Below, one piece after another: positions 36,240 to 47,619 of a DNA stretch of 64,000 bases. Under the pieces are notes generated by a model. It ran no database searches. It saw only the letters and a list, made by a program, of their open reading frames with translations, and was not told the origin of the DNA. Source of the DNA: Rotaria socialis (lineage: Eukaryota; Rotifera; Eurotatoria; Philodinida; Philodinidae); assembly GCA_905331475.1 (NCBI GenBank), contig CAJNYU010002627.1:1770-65769 (forward strand), read 5' to 3'. Both the position numbers and the translations under genes were made by a program. Position 1 is the stretch's first letter. Each line of letters starts with the position of its first letter.

Positions 36240-37482
36240 CAGGGCGTTCCATTTATTTTGAAACAATTTCTATGGAGTTTTTCTTCCTTAATGACTTATT
36301 AAGATCTCATGATTCTCATATTAATTCAACTCACTAAGACTATACATGTTATCAATTTCGTCAGTTTGTGTATAGGTAAATGGCTTGTGATAAAATACTT
36401 GGCGGCTTCGACAAGGTCATTTTACACTTTTTGAGAATGAACCTTTTTCAATTATTTCTCTATACTATTATCTTCCGGTCTCAGATATATACCACAGATA
36501 CGTTCCCAGGTGAATCAATCCGATACCGAATCCCATTGGATTCTATAGAGTCCTACCACCCGACGAAATCCCGTTGGATTCCTGGTTGAGGAATCAATGT
36601 CGAATCCGACAGTCGTATTTCCAATGATATCCAAAGCATCCCGGTTCCGATTGACGGTTACTGTCGGATTTTATTAGTTTCCGATATTAGGATCCGATAT
36701 CGATTCCGGAACCAGGAATCCGACGATAATCCGATAGTTTCTTTGTAGCTTCCGAAGAGCTCCGTCGGATTCCAATAGGAACCGATCGGAACTCATCGGA
36801 TCCTAGGCTATAGGATTCATTCTTCTGGATCCGCTGTCAGTGTATCTATGCTGAAAGTCTCAGCAATAAAGAGCGAGAGTTCATAGAGAAATCGAGAAGT
36901 GTTTCTCATGTATAGTTGAAACGAAACTTATTGCAAGTCTTATCCTGCTGTCATCTCTGTTATAATTAAAAGTTTGAAACGGTAGTTAACTGTATTTTAG
37001 AATTGCGTACATGTGAGAATATCTTAGGTGTCTATGATCATCATGTAACGTTCTGAGTTAAACCAGAAATAGTGTAGGATAAACCTTACAACAAGGTTCG
37101 CTTCAACTATGCACGAGAAATATCTCTCGATTTCTCTATGAATTCTCACTCTTTATTGCTGAAAATTTCAGCATAGATACAGTAACAGCAGATGTAACTG
37201 TGACATATGCCCGAGGCCGGCAGGAAATAGCATGAAGAAATAATCGAAAAAATTCCACTTTCAGTGGTATCCACAAGTGTGCTTTTCTCAAAAATCTCCA
37301 AATGACCCTGTCGAAATTATCCAGTATTTTGTCACAAGGCATTCGTCAATACAAACACTGATGATATGGGTAACATGTACAGTCTTAGTGAGTTAGATTA
37401 ATATGAGAATCATGAGATCTGAATAAGTCACTGAGGAAGAATAAAGCTATGAGAATTGTTTCAAAATAAATGGAACACCCTG
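36240..37482. mobile_element. foldback DNA element with ~400-bp inverted arms
   Basis: The left end CAGGGCGTTCCATTTATTTTG is repeated inverted at the right end (CAGGGTGTTCCATTTATTTTG after reverse-complementing). The similarity continues inward for about 380-400 bases in each arm (36240-36945 and 37077-37482), around a loop of about 130 bases. The left arm is longer because another element is inserted at 36505-36828. Frames of 60-70 codons in the two arms are mirror copies of each other (DKILGGFDKVI versus DKILDNFDRVI) and are not genes. No transposase is seen. Target duplication is not clear. Confidence 0.85.
36505..36828. mobile_element. motif-iterated TIR element, TCCGAT type, nested in foldback element
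   Basis: The insertion interrupts the left arm of the foldback element; the uninterrupted right arm shows the empty site. Its ends read CCCAGGTGAATCAATCC and, inverted, CCAGAAGAATGAATCC. The interior is filled with variants of TCCGAT/ATCGGA in both orientations (for example GGATCCGATATCGATTCCGG near 36691). There is no coding capacity. Confidence 0.75.
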
Positions 37483-38408
37483 CATGTAGGTTCAAATTTT
37501 CGAGGTAAATAAATGTATTGTTGTCGAGAAATGCATGTAGACATATTCAAAAAAAAAGCGAGTAGCCTTTTGCAGTTAGGTTCTCAAAGCATTTAAGCAC
37601 CTTAACAACGGAACGATATTTGTTCAAAAAATATGTACCGTCATCCTTAAAATTAGTTTCCTATACATATATGAAAGTTAGCAAAGTCAAACAATTTCGA
37701 TTGGAAACAAGCTCAGTCTTTACTTGTGTGAGATGACTTTTATACCTATTAACTCGGTCAAATATTTCGCCTAGATCGATTGAACGCAAAGTAAGTAGAT
37801 CTAGCTGGCACTGTGCAAATAGAATTGCTATTTCTCTTATATTAAATCCATTTCACTCTATGAAAAAATCTGCTCGTGGCAGAAATAAATAACAAAAAAA
37901 AACATTAAAAATTTGTTTCAAATCCAATGAAATTCTTCACCAGCTACGACTCATTGTAATCGTATTCATTTATCCTTATTATTTTTGAATTTTTCGATGA
38001 AATGAACTCGTATCCTCGGTATCTGTAATGTATCGTGAGTATCGTGCGTATCGTACGAATCGGATGGATCGTCATCGTATCCTCTGGATTGTCACCATAT
38101 CCCGGATAGACGGAATCCGCTTTTCCCCCTTAGGTATAAATAGTTTTGTACGGTATATAATCATATAAGCAATTGACCATTTATTTATTCTCTTCTTCAT
38201 GAAATAATCCCAACAAACAAAATAGACAAGCATATTAAATGATTTATCTATAGTTTAGAAAAATAAATTCTATTATTTCTTTTTATCATTCCTTCTTTTA
38301 CCAATGTCATCTATAGTATGAATTAGTAAACGTATAACAAAGAACATGTCATATGTAGCTAGCCAATCTAGAAAAGTAAATAACTCTCACACATTCCATA
38401 CAAAATAA
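37483..38408. other. intergenic region with GTATCGT-rich block
   Basis: Mostly featureless AT-rich DNA. From about 37993 to 38110 the motif GTATCGT/ATCGTATC and close variants recur many times in both orientations, like the interiors of the motif-iterated elements nearby. Clear terminal repeats were not found. Confidence 0.5.
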
Positions 38409-38550
38409 ATGTTCTCTAAGATGAAATTTGAATTCATACCAAATGAAGTATTAAATGAATGTTTTGAATATCTGAATGCACCAGATTTATTTTATTCATT
38501 TCTTCAATTGAATTATCGTTTTTCTTCACTTATTCGAAATATTTCACTAT

Positions 38551-38699
38551 CCAGGTCGATCAACTTGTGTCGTACACGACCGTTCGACCATAATTTACGG
38601 CCGTTTTGTATCGTGCCATAAACGATCGTATACGACATTACGGTCGTTAGTAACCGTTTACGACACGATTAATTACGGCCGTAATGCTCGACCTGGGTG
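38551..38699. mobile_element. motif-iterated TIR element, ACGGCCGT type, copy 1
   Basis: The ends are CCAGGTCGATCAAC and, inverted, CCCAGGTCGAGCAT. The interior is largely composed of TACGGCCGT, CGTATACG, ACGACCGT and variants in both orientations. It sits inside an F-box reading frame, which resumes at TATCTTAAC just after the right end. Trinucleotide TAT borders both sides. There is no coding capacity. Confidence 0.8.
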
Positions 38700-38922
38700 T
38701 ATCTTAACTTTGAACAATACAAAAAATCTTTATTTAATAACTTTTGTCAGATAATACAATCAAATCCGGAAATAAAACAAAACATCATTTATTTTAAATT
38801 ATCAAATGAAAGCACATGTAGCCAGATTCAATCATTTCTCTCATTATTTTCACTAAATGAATTTAATCGTCTTCGATCATTATCATTAATCGAGTTGAAT
38901 AATAGCAATGTTGAATAATTAT

Positions 38923-39230
38923 CCCCCATCGAAGAAAACGATCAGTAAACGGTCGTATACGATACAAATACGGTCCGTTTTACGTGCCGTATTTTCCCCG
39001 TATAACAGGGGCAGTAATACGGCCGTATGTTTTATAGAATACGATAATATTACGCCGGCATTATGAGATTTTACGGCTGATATACGGTGCCCGTGTATGG
39101 CCGTAATACTGCCCCTGTTAAAACGCCTTAATTCGGCTTAAAACGGCCGTATTACGACGGAATACGATGCAAAAACGACCGTTTACGGTAATGTTACGCT
39201 GGTTTACGGTGGTCCGTTTTGATCGACCTG
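38923..39230. mobile_element. motif-iterated TIR element, ACGGCCGT type, copy 2
   Basis: The ends are degenerate (CATCGAAGAAAACG versus inverted GGTCGATCAAAACG) but match copies 1 and 3. The interior is dominated by ACGGCCGTA/TACGGCCGT variants and includes an internal inverted pair built on AACAGGGGCAGTAATACGG near 39004 and 39099. It is the second insertion in the same F-box remnant. Confidence 0.75.
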
Positions 39231-39320
39231 AGATGTTCATCTTGATTTTACATTGATTGATGATGAAAACGATCTGGCAATATGTAAAACATCTGAAATT
39301 GATCTCGTTATGGTTTTTTG

Positions 39321-40200
39321 TTTTCTGTAAAACATTTTGTTTTGTTCCATATTAAATAAACATTGTAAATTAATTTATCAATGAAAATATCTCACGTTAG
39401 TGATGTTATGTGTTTTTCTTATTCACTTGCTCATAAATATACAAAAGAATCTCTTTTATTTGTTGATTGAGGAAAAGTATTAATAATTACGCTTTAAAGT
39501 TGTTCTACTATGAAAATAAACATTGGATATTATTGAATCGAGTTGTTGTCAAATACAAATGATTATCACTCTGTTTTATATACTCATACGAGTTTTTTCA
39601 GAAACATGAAATAGCGTCTTAAAGCTTGATAGAAACTATTCATTAACTAAATATAATATTAAGTTCAATATATATGTACAGCTGTGAATATAACATCTTT
39701 TTATTTTATAATAAAAAAAACTAGAGACATATCGACAGATAATCCGAAATACGAAGAATAATAGAAGAAATTGATACATATTGACGTTCCATTAAAGAGT
39801 AGTACTTTCATCATATGTAATGAAATCAAACACAATATAGATTCGATTTTTAACTGCCTTTAGTTCTTTCTTTCGTTTCAACAAAAAAAAATGACGCTGA
39901 ATGTGTGCTTGCACTGTTTCTTTATCAAGCCACGGATGTATCAGTAAAAACGTATTTTGGGTTGGGTGTTTCTTCCGAGAATGACACTTTCTGAAATTGT
40001 CAGCGATGTTTATTGACGAAAGTGGGTAAACGACTTTGCTTCTCAAATATGAGAGTAAAGCCAGTATGCATTCAACAGAGGAAAGTATGCAGTAAAACGC
40101 CTCTTGGCATACGCCAACCAAAGGAAAAAATTTCTCGGTTATTTCAAATCAACGTAATTACGCAGAAATTTCTTTATTTTTTCCATACGTGGAATCCATG
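39321..40200. other. intergenic region
   Basis: AT-rich. A minus-strand frame at about 39792-39990 (HPWLDKETVQAHIQRHFFLL) has some coding character and a stop at 39792, but has no recognisable family or upstream exon. It is not annotated as a gene. Confidence 0.4.
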
Positions 40201-40491
40201 CCCAGGTTGATCAAACGGACTCGTTTACGGTCTATTTGTCGACGATAAACGATGTCAAAACGGTATCTTTACGGCAATAAATAGGCCGTATTTGCCCGTA
40301 ATACCTGGCGCCGTAATACGACACCGTAAACCGGACTGAATTTTCATGGTTTACGGCTGTTTATGCTCCGTACTCTCATGATAATACGGTCCGTATTACT
40401 GCGCCAGATATTACGGCAAAATTTCTCCCGTAAAATAGTCGTAAAGTAACTGTCAATGGCCGTATACGGACCGTACTGTTCGACCTGGGTG
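40201..40491. mobile_element. motif-iterated TIR element, ACGGCCGT type, copy 3
   Basis: The ends are CCCAGGTTGATCAAACGG and, inverted, CCCAGGTCGAACAGTACGG. The interior again consists of ACGGTC/ACGGCC/CCGTAAT variants in both orientations. Just outside are GGAATCCA on the left and GGATTCAA on the right, possibly a decayed 8-bp target duplication (6 of 8 identical). Confidence 0.8.
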
Positions 40492-40680
40492 GGATTCAAC
40501 GTAGTGGTTTCTGTACTATCGTTACGATTGATGCAATGCTAATAGAATTTAATAGGATGTAAAGAACTAATTATTGTATTCTTTGTAGTCGATAGTTTTA
40601 CTAGCAATTATTGTTTACAATAAAAGTATTTTCACTTTGCATTTTTATTCATAATTATTGATAAAACAATAGCAAAAATA

Positions 40681-41154
40681 TTACCAATCACTTGCACAAT
40701 CTAATAAAGGTGCATAATTAACAACAGTAGAAGTAGTAACAGGTACATTTGCATAAACAAAATTCGACTTCATGATTGCTTCTTTTTGATCAACATGCAT
40801 ACTCGATTTATGTTTCAAACTTCTGTTTATAATCGATTTCGAGTTGGATTTCCGGATTTCTATCTCATCTTCGTTCGATACTTTGACAGGATCAAATTTA
40901 GTCACACTTTGTTTAAAACATAGAAACGATTCAGGTGTTTCCCATGGACCTTTTGAATCGATAAGCCATATCAGTATGTTTGCTTTTCGTTTTGACATTA
41001 ATGAATAATATTTATCGATGCCATTGAGATCATTCATTGAAAAATATTCATCTTTTTTATGACAAATACATGAACCCATAAAGGAATGGCATGTATTACA
41101 ATGTCGACTATCAAAGTATTGTATTCGAGAATGAAATGAATTGCATCGCTTCAT
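40681..41154 (-). CDS. hypothetical protein, 157 residues
   Basis: An uninterrupted minus-strand frame starting MKRCNSFHSR. It has a Cys/His cluster (CNTCHSFMGSCICHKK) that could bind a metal, a middle with WLIDSKGPWETPESFL, and a basic Ser/Lys-rich stretch before the end (APLLDCASDW). No family is recognised. It stands between two transposon-like blocks, so it may be a gene fragment; but its codon use is normal and there is no internal stop. Confidence 0.35.
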   Translation of the reverse strand: MKRCNSFHSRIQYFDSRHCNTCHSFMGSCICHKKDEYFSMNDLNGIDKYYSLMSKRKANILIWLIDSKGPWETPESFLCFKQSVTKFDPVKVSNEDEIEIRKSNSKSIINRSLKHKSSMHVDQKEAIMKSNFVYANVPVTTSTVVNYAPLLDCASDW

Positions 41155-41780
41155 TGGCTAAAATAACAAAAGTAAACGAACGTATCAATGTCATGCAATC
41201 GAGAATAATAATAATATATAAAACAAAATCACATTTGAAAACGCGCAATAATGATTTCGATTCAACAGGTTGCTATACAAATTAGATGGAATCCGATTTT
41301 TCACTCAAATACGAAATGCAGTGCAAAGCTAACAACCCGATTTCTTCGAAAATAACTGAAACAGCAGGATCACTCTACACTGATAACATTAAAAAGTTAC
41401 TAAAACTTTTAGGTGTTCTATTGGACCTTATTGATAATCGAGTAGATTCACAGATAGTGAAAAAAGTTATCTTATAAATGGATGTCACGATTGTTCTCAA
41501 CAGAATTATTCTTTTCTAATTTCCTCTCATGATGATTATCGAGTCAGTTATGACGACTTGTCAAACGTAACTGAAGGAACTAAACTGAAGAATTATTCGT
41601 TAGATTATTGTAAGAACTGATATTGCGTACACATTTTCCAATGTGCATTTGAAAAGAACAACTCATCACAATTTTCAATCATTTTCCAGTGATTATAATG
41701 AAATTCATAGCCATGAGAACTCTGTTACATTTATCAACTTATTCTTTAAAAAAAGGATATCGATTGAATTTTTAAACATA
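41155..41780. other. intergenic region with a short decayed coding-like stretch
   Basis: At 41286-41477 (plus strand) the frame reads SLYTDNIKKLLKLLG, which faintly resembles the end of the proton-translocating transhydrogenase alpha domain. It is too short and diverged to annotate. Confidence 0.3.
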
Positions 41781-41932
41781 TGTCGCAGTAGAAATTAAAA
41801 TTCAGTAGAATTTAAAATTCTACTAGTAGAAATTGAAATTCTACTGAATTTTACCTATAGTAGAAACTAAAATTTCAATTTCTACTAGTAGGATTTTAAA
41901 TTCTACTGAATTTTAATTTCCACTACAACACA
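41781..41932. mobile_element. 152-bp palindromic TIR element, AGTAGAATT type
   Basis: Almost the whole element is an inverted repeat. The left half carries AGTAGAAATTAAAATTCAG and AATTTAAAATTCTACTAGTAG, and the right half carries their complements. The internal motif AGTAGAATT/AATTCTACT recurs in both orientations. TA lies on both sides (41779-41780 and 41933-41934), consistent with a Tc1/mariner-type target duplication. Confidence 0.8.
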
Positions 41933-42618
41933 TATCTATGGTTCATAATTCATAAGCAGTTGTTGAAACACGTACTAGTCAATAACTCTTTCTGATGATG
42001 TTATTTTTACCATTCTGAATTTTGAAAATGAAAAAGTGAATGACGAATTCCACGATTTTTTAATGGTATCATTGGAAGATTTGAAATAAGATAGTATTAG
42101 ATCTATCTCAATAGTTTCATTAGCGTTCGAACGAGTTTTGTTTTGGTACTGCATCCCAAAAAAAGAAAACGACTGAGAACGAGTAATGAGCTGTAGGATT
42201 TATTCGAAATTCCTATTGCCCCCATCACTTTCACTCTTCACAGCATTAGTTAATCCAATGCGAAACAAAGCATTAATGTAGTCCGTCGCGTACCCATCCA
42301 AATATCCGTATCGTATTTCTTGTAGGTATAGTAACATATGGATCTTATTTTTCAGCATACCAATTTCATCTAGTGAGACTTGGTGTTGATCTAGCCATCA
42401 TAAACAAATTCTACCCACTAGTCTATCTTCTAACAGCTGATATCATAGAGATAATTGAATGTTCAATCAAAATCGTTCTTTAAGAATATATCGCTAAGTA
42501 TGAATAGACGTTTCGAAGTGAAGAATTTCATAGTGTCTACATTCGTAGTAGATCCAATTTGAGCTTCGTATCGTATTCCATCTTCGAGTGAAACTCGAAC
42601 ATAATCTAGTTTAACTTA

Positions 42619-43036
42619 CGAGGGAACCGCCCGAAGCGATTCGCCGCTTTTAAGCTCATATTTATGGGACATATAGGGGACCTCTAGACTAAAATANACT
42701 TCACAATAAATTCCGGTTCTGCTAATTCTATTCGAGAAATAGCCGGTTTTTGAAAATCCAATATCTTAAGAAGGATGCATTCTTTTTGTCTGAAACTTTC
42801 AGGGTATTCTAGTGGCTCTTAGACCTTTTCATGGAGAAAATTTCAGGTCGAAATTCATTGATTTTATTTTGCAGGTAAACCAGTCCCCTAGGACAAAAAT
42901 CCAGTAAAACAGTTATAACTCAGCCCCACATATGCATGGGCCCAAATCCTTCAGGATTTATTCTAGTATAGAGGTCCCCTATATGTTCCACAAATATGAG
43001 CTTAAAAGCGGCATATCACTTCGGGCGGTTCCCTCG
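42619..43036. mobile_element. 418-bp MITE with ~70-bp TIRs and TTA target duplication
   Basis: The left end CGAGGGAACCGCCCGAAGCG and roughly the next 50 bases reappear inverted at the right end, including GCCGCTTTTAAGCTCATATTT and ATAGGGGACCTCTA. TTA borders both ends (42616-42618 and 43037-43039), the usual PIF/Harbinger 3-bp duplication. There is no coding capacity. The single ambiguous base of the window (N, 42697) lies inside, and the assembler may have struggled with the repeat. Confidence 0.88.
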
Positions 43037-43223
43037 TTAGTGACTGTCTTCATCCGTTGCGTAAAAATCATTTGTACTAGTTGACTAAAAAGTTGACGAT
43101 TAAATTCATAAATTTTATTAAATCTTGAAAATTCCTCAGTCTAAAAATAAATAAATATCTCATATTCAATCATTCAAATACAATTGAACTTAATCTCATT
43201 CATTTATTTCACATAAATAAACA

Positions 43224-45109
43224 ATGAAACAACCACAATTTAGTACTCATGCAATAACAGTTGGAAACGAATCGGGAAAAATGTTATATTTAATAAAGGA
43301 ATAAAATATCATTATGAAGACATTGTACGTGACGCCTTAGCAATAAACTCAATGCAACAAATAAAACGTTTGGCGCAAGAGCAAATAACCATAACCATAT
43401 CAATATCATTACCATTGTCATATAGTTCAACGATATTCGTTCGTTCCGATGAAAATCGTATGGAAATTTTGATCACGGGTCCTGACAGAACGCCATATTC
43501 AAATGGATGCTTTATATTTGATGTCTATTTCCCAAATGAATATCCAACAACGCCATCGTCGATTAATTTAGAAACAACAGGAAATCATACAGTTCGATTT
43601 AATCCTAATTTATATAATGATGGATAAGTTTGTTTAAGCATATTGAATACATGGCATAGAAGACCCAAAGAAAAATGGAATGCAACATCGATGTTTTTAC
43701 AAGTAATTGAGAAATTCTTAAATAGTTGTTTTTGTCTAGAATAACAACGATGATGAAGAGAAATCGATCTGTGACATACTTGAAGTCTAGCTTGTACTTC
43801 ACAATTTGCACTCGCAGTGAAGTGCGACGACGTTTTTGGGCTATACAGCCAGAGAGACTTACATACACTGACAGCACAACATAGTAGACTCGAATGATTT
43901 CTCTTAGTGCTACTTGATAAATTGTTTCAAGCTAAATTCAGAATGAGCGCTTTACCTATAGAATAATATTTTACGTTACGTAAACTTGTTGTGAAGAAAT
44001 AGATATGAGTCCGAGGAATAAACTGCTTATTCTATATTACGAATATTGACTTTTAAATGGCTGAAATTAGAACGTAGTTTAAGGGCAAATGACTCCTTCA
44101 AATATTTTTACTGAGTAACTTTTAGGTTCTTGTATCTATACAATTTCTTATATTTGTACCTGAACCATATTTTAATGAACCTGGCTATGAATGTACACGT
44201 GGCACAGCAACAGGTACTGCTCAATCGCTAGAATATGATGCTAGCATTCGATAAGCAACAGTCTAATGGGCAGTGCTTGAACAATTGCGAAATCCTCCCG
44301 TTTGCTTTTCTGATTTTATACGACGACATTTCTTTTTAAAACGAAGTATATAGGTGAAAATAAAAATACGAATATGTTTTTGTTTTCGCCTAGATAGAAT
44401 AATTGATCCATGCGAATCATGGATACACGAATTACAAGAAACATTATCAATGGAGAAGCGTATTAGTTCATCAATAAGTCAACATGTTGCTTCATTTGTA
44501 CGCCATACAAATGATCTTAAAAATTAATTAGCTTCTTTAACACCACCTGATGATTTTGTAATTTCACAAGAATTAGCAGCGTTCTTCGTTACAACATCAT
44601 CGAATAATATAACAGCAGATCAAGTTGCACCTTCGTGTTCTTCTATTTCGTCAACAACAGTAACAATTCCATCGATATCGGATACAAATCAGACAGAGTC
44701 CGAACAAACTATAATGTTATTACCAACTGATGAGAATTCAATACAAATTAAACCAGTACTTAATCTTCAATATCAAGCATCTTCATCATCGGCTGCTACT
44801 ACTGTTGAATCTCCAGCAACGTTAATTGACACAGAAACTCAACAATCATCGAATTCATCGGCCGACAATTATGAACAGCAACAAAATCCATCGCCATTGA
44901 CAAATACAAATTCATAGCATATGACTATCACACATTCAAATAGTTTACTATCAGATTGGGCAACGACTGATACAGCTAATCTTCCATTGCCCGATGATAG
45001 ACTTATTTATGATGATTTACTTGGCGATGAAGACAATCTCGACGATGATTTAGATATGGGCAAAGCCAGCCAGTGGCCATCCAGTTATGAGGAGGGTCTC
45101 AAAGCATAG
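43224..45109 (+). pseudogene. BIRC6: decayed partial copy of BIRC6 C-terminal UBC region
   Basis: The frame matches the giant E2/E3 BIRC6 (BRUCE) near its C-terminus: [60 protein letters not shown], then [10 protein letters not shown] carrying the E2 active-site Cys, [10 protein letters not shown], and further tail with an acidic LPLPDDRLIYDDLLGDED segment. Splice sites look intact (for example TTTTTACAA|GTAATT and TTTTAG|GTTCTT). However, in-frame stops occur at 43625 (TAA after NLYNDG), 44252 (TAA), 44264 (TAA), 44525 (TAA) and 44915 (TAG), and one frameshift near 43280. The rest of the roughly 4,800-residue protein, including the BIR domain, is absent. It is a dead segmental copy, although no frameshift follows the first one. 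Confidence 0.85.
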
Positions 45110-46618
45110 TTTCTAAAATATTTTCTCTGTAAGCTAGAGTCCAGTTTCAAAATCTTATGAGATATGTAGTATAGTGCCAGCTCTCATCGACGGACTGACA
45201 TTAGTTTCGCTTTTCTGCATTTGATAAATTAAAAATGAAGAGATAGTCGAATTTTACTATTTTTTTTAGAATTTTGCGTTTTCGCCAAAAATGCGAATTT
45301 TATTTCAAATGAAATTTCTAGCGGAAAAGCAAAAAGAATCAATCGTCTTGTAGAAAAAATGCTTCTTGTCATTTCTTTGTACTGATAATAAAAACTTTCC
45401 CTGTATTATCTTTTCTTTCGAGGCATCAAACTACCCTCATTCGAAGGGGAGAAAAGCATGAAATTCTGTAACGGTTGATATTTTTCACTTCCTATTTAAC
45501 ACGGCTGCTGATGTGAAGAAATGACTTAATACTTTGAAAACTTATACAAAACTGAACAAAATATATATGCAACATTCGCTTCTTTATGACTGAGTTTTGT
45601 AGCAAAGTGCTATACTTTCAGTACACCTTAAAAAAGTTTCCATTTTTGAAATTCCGTAACGGTCGATATTTTTTCCAATTACTACCAACTGGTTAAAGAA
45701 AACCCAATGAAATTTATATTGATAGTAGTTCTGAACAGTCTTCATTTATGGTACAAGTTTCATCGAATTTACACTTATGATCGAGATGATACGAATGTTA
45801 TAAAGTGAAAAAACTGAAATTCTGTAACGCTGCTTATGCCGATATATGAGTTCGTTGGGCACGTTTCTATGCCCCAACGTAGATCGTTCGATTTATACCT
45901 ATCGAATATTGATCAAACAAGCAACACAATGACAATTTCTCTTATATTCTTTTTCCTAGATATCTGTATAAAATGAAAGTGATATGCATCGATGTAAAGA
46001 AATAATAATATGAATTTCAAGCAATCATTTTGATACTTGCTAATATGAAGTGTCGATTTTAGCTGATATTACTAATAAATATCGTTGGGAGTATTTTTTT
46101 TCGGTTTAGTTCAATAAAGAAATCTTCGCCAAATTTCATCATATGCTTCCATATATAAATCATTGACAGTCAACTATTTCTATGTGTATCGGGTGTAGAA
46201 ATAGAACACTTGCTATCTATGAAAACTGTTGCACTATATGTAAAACAAATGAGAATGTCATATAGTTAACAGAAAAAAAAGAACACGTTTTCTCTTCCTC
46301 TCACTCGTACATAAGCAGCTAACCAATCAGAACAGCCAAAAAACAAGAAATTTCATCTCATTGATCATCAAGTTTTTTTTCTCTACTCGTTCTGATGTCT
46401 CGATAGCGAATAATTTCCTCATTCTTTTTTTTCTTCTTGACCTCGGCTTCTTTGCACAGTAAGAATAGTATGTTCGTTTTGCTATAGAAGGAAAAAAAAG
46501 GAGCTGAGATCTGTAGTTTTTTTTACATGTGTAACTCGCGCAAATATCGTCCAGAGGTTAATGAAACTCAGTCCATCTCTTTTCTTTAAATTTCTTTAAT
46601 ATTTTCTTTTCTTTTTAG
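45110..46618. other. non-coding, with three diverged copies of a GTAACGG motif
   Basis: TGAAATTCTGTAACGGTTGAT-like strings occur at about 45459, 45647 and 45816, spaced roughly 170-190 bases, suggesting diverged tandem units or an old transposon. The remainder is AT-rich without coding character. Confidence 0.45.
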
Positions 46619-46831
46619 AGCCCGATCAAAGTCGACCCCACCGTCGAGGTTCCATCGCCACAACCACCTACATATGTTTCACCAGCCACCGAAATGGAAC
46701 GACACATCAGTGCTTTAGAAGCACTATTATCTGTATTTCCGGATGTTGTAACACCCGAGATGCGAGCCCGTCTGCAAACATTAGCTGACCGGATGGCTCA
46801 GAAACGGCCATCATCACCACCATGTTCATAA
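46619..46831 (+). CDS. orphan terminal exon, unknown protein
   Basis: A strong polypyrimidine tract ending CTTTTTAG at 46618 precedes 70 codons with distinctly richer GC use than the surroundings, ending in TAA. The frame reads VDPTVEVPSPQPPTYVSP followed by a helical segment (MERHISALEALLSVF, EMRARLQTLADRMAQ). An AATAAA polyadenylation signal lies about 35 bases after the stop. It looks like a genuine last exon, but the upstream exon was not identified and no family is recognised. Confidence 0.4.
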   Translation, partial: SPIKVDPTVEVPSPQPPTYVSPATEMERHISALEALLSVFPDVVTPEMRARLQTLADRMAQKRPSSPPCS

Positions 46832-47619
46832 CTTTTTTTTGTAAAGAAAAGTGTTTTTCTTTATTAAATAAAGACGCACGAAGCAATTTGTGCTAAAAGA
46901 AAAGAAAAAATTGTCTTCTGATACCCACGTAAAAATAATTCAAGGAAAATCGCTTCATACCGCGGTTTTTCTACCACACCGCGGGATTCATATTCAATAC
47001 TGCGGTTGATTTTTGGAAACCGCGTCTTCTAGCGGTTTTCTGTACCTGCGGTCACAGAAAGCTGCGGTGTTTGCATTATCAACCGCGGTCTGCGGAACCC
47101 AAGACAACCAGTCATTCGATATCCCGCGTTATAAGCGTCATTGATCGCGGTGTACGGAACCAATCTATACCATTGATGTCATAAACCGCGGTGTTAGCAG
47201 GATACATCGCTAGCGGCGAAACTTGTGCAAACCCTTCATGTGCTAAGCCCCTCTTTAGACACCATCCACAACAGTATCATCCGTGAATATGAGTTCAGAA
47301 GGAGTCTTGATATTGGGCAACTATAGCTAGACAGAAATGTTTTTCATTTGTTGATGTTCTTCATACATATTTTTGAATACGGCTATCGCAGATGCTGCTG
47401 GTTTTATATGAAGCTATTTCAATAATAGATTGAAAATTTTTAACGTGAAAGAGAATATGGGGGCTGTTTTAATGATTGAAATTGATTTGCTGTTAGAGGT
47501 GACTTGTATTCTAAGAGATTGATTTCACAGACATATGTAACTGATTTATGAAATGTATAAAAAAAACCTATCAGACATATCCTAATATGACTAATATGAT
47601 AGAGTCAATAATCACACAG

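Larger units (their letters stand above)
38409..39320 (+). pseudogene. F-box gene remnant split by two insertions
   Basis: An F-box start (FEFIPNEVLNECFEYL, FLQLNYRFSSLI) runs to 38550, where a 149-base TIR element interrupts it. The protein resumes in frame at about 38700 (YLNFEQYKKSLFNNF, NPEIKQNIIYFKLSNE, LSLFSLNEFNRLRSLSL) and is interrupted again at 38923 by a second, related element. Beyond that, HLDFTLIDDENDLAICKTS (about 39239-39300) resembles a later part of the same family, so sequence in between has been lost. This F-box family is common in bdelloids. The copy cannot make an intact protein. Confidence 0.75.

Noticed and set aside
36380-37342. Two similar 68-69 codon frames on opposite strands
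   Set aside because: They are mirror images because they sit in the two arms of the foldback element; neither continues into a protein.
41286-41477. Possible NAD(P) transhydrogenase fragment (SLYTDNIKKLLK)
   Set aside because: The resemblance is one short string followed by weak similarity; no flanking exon supports it. A profile search would decide.
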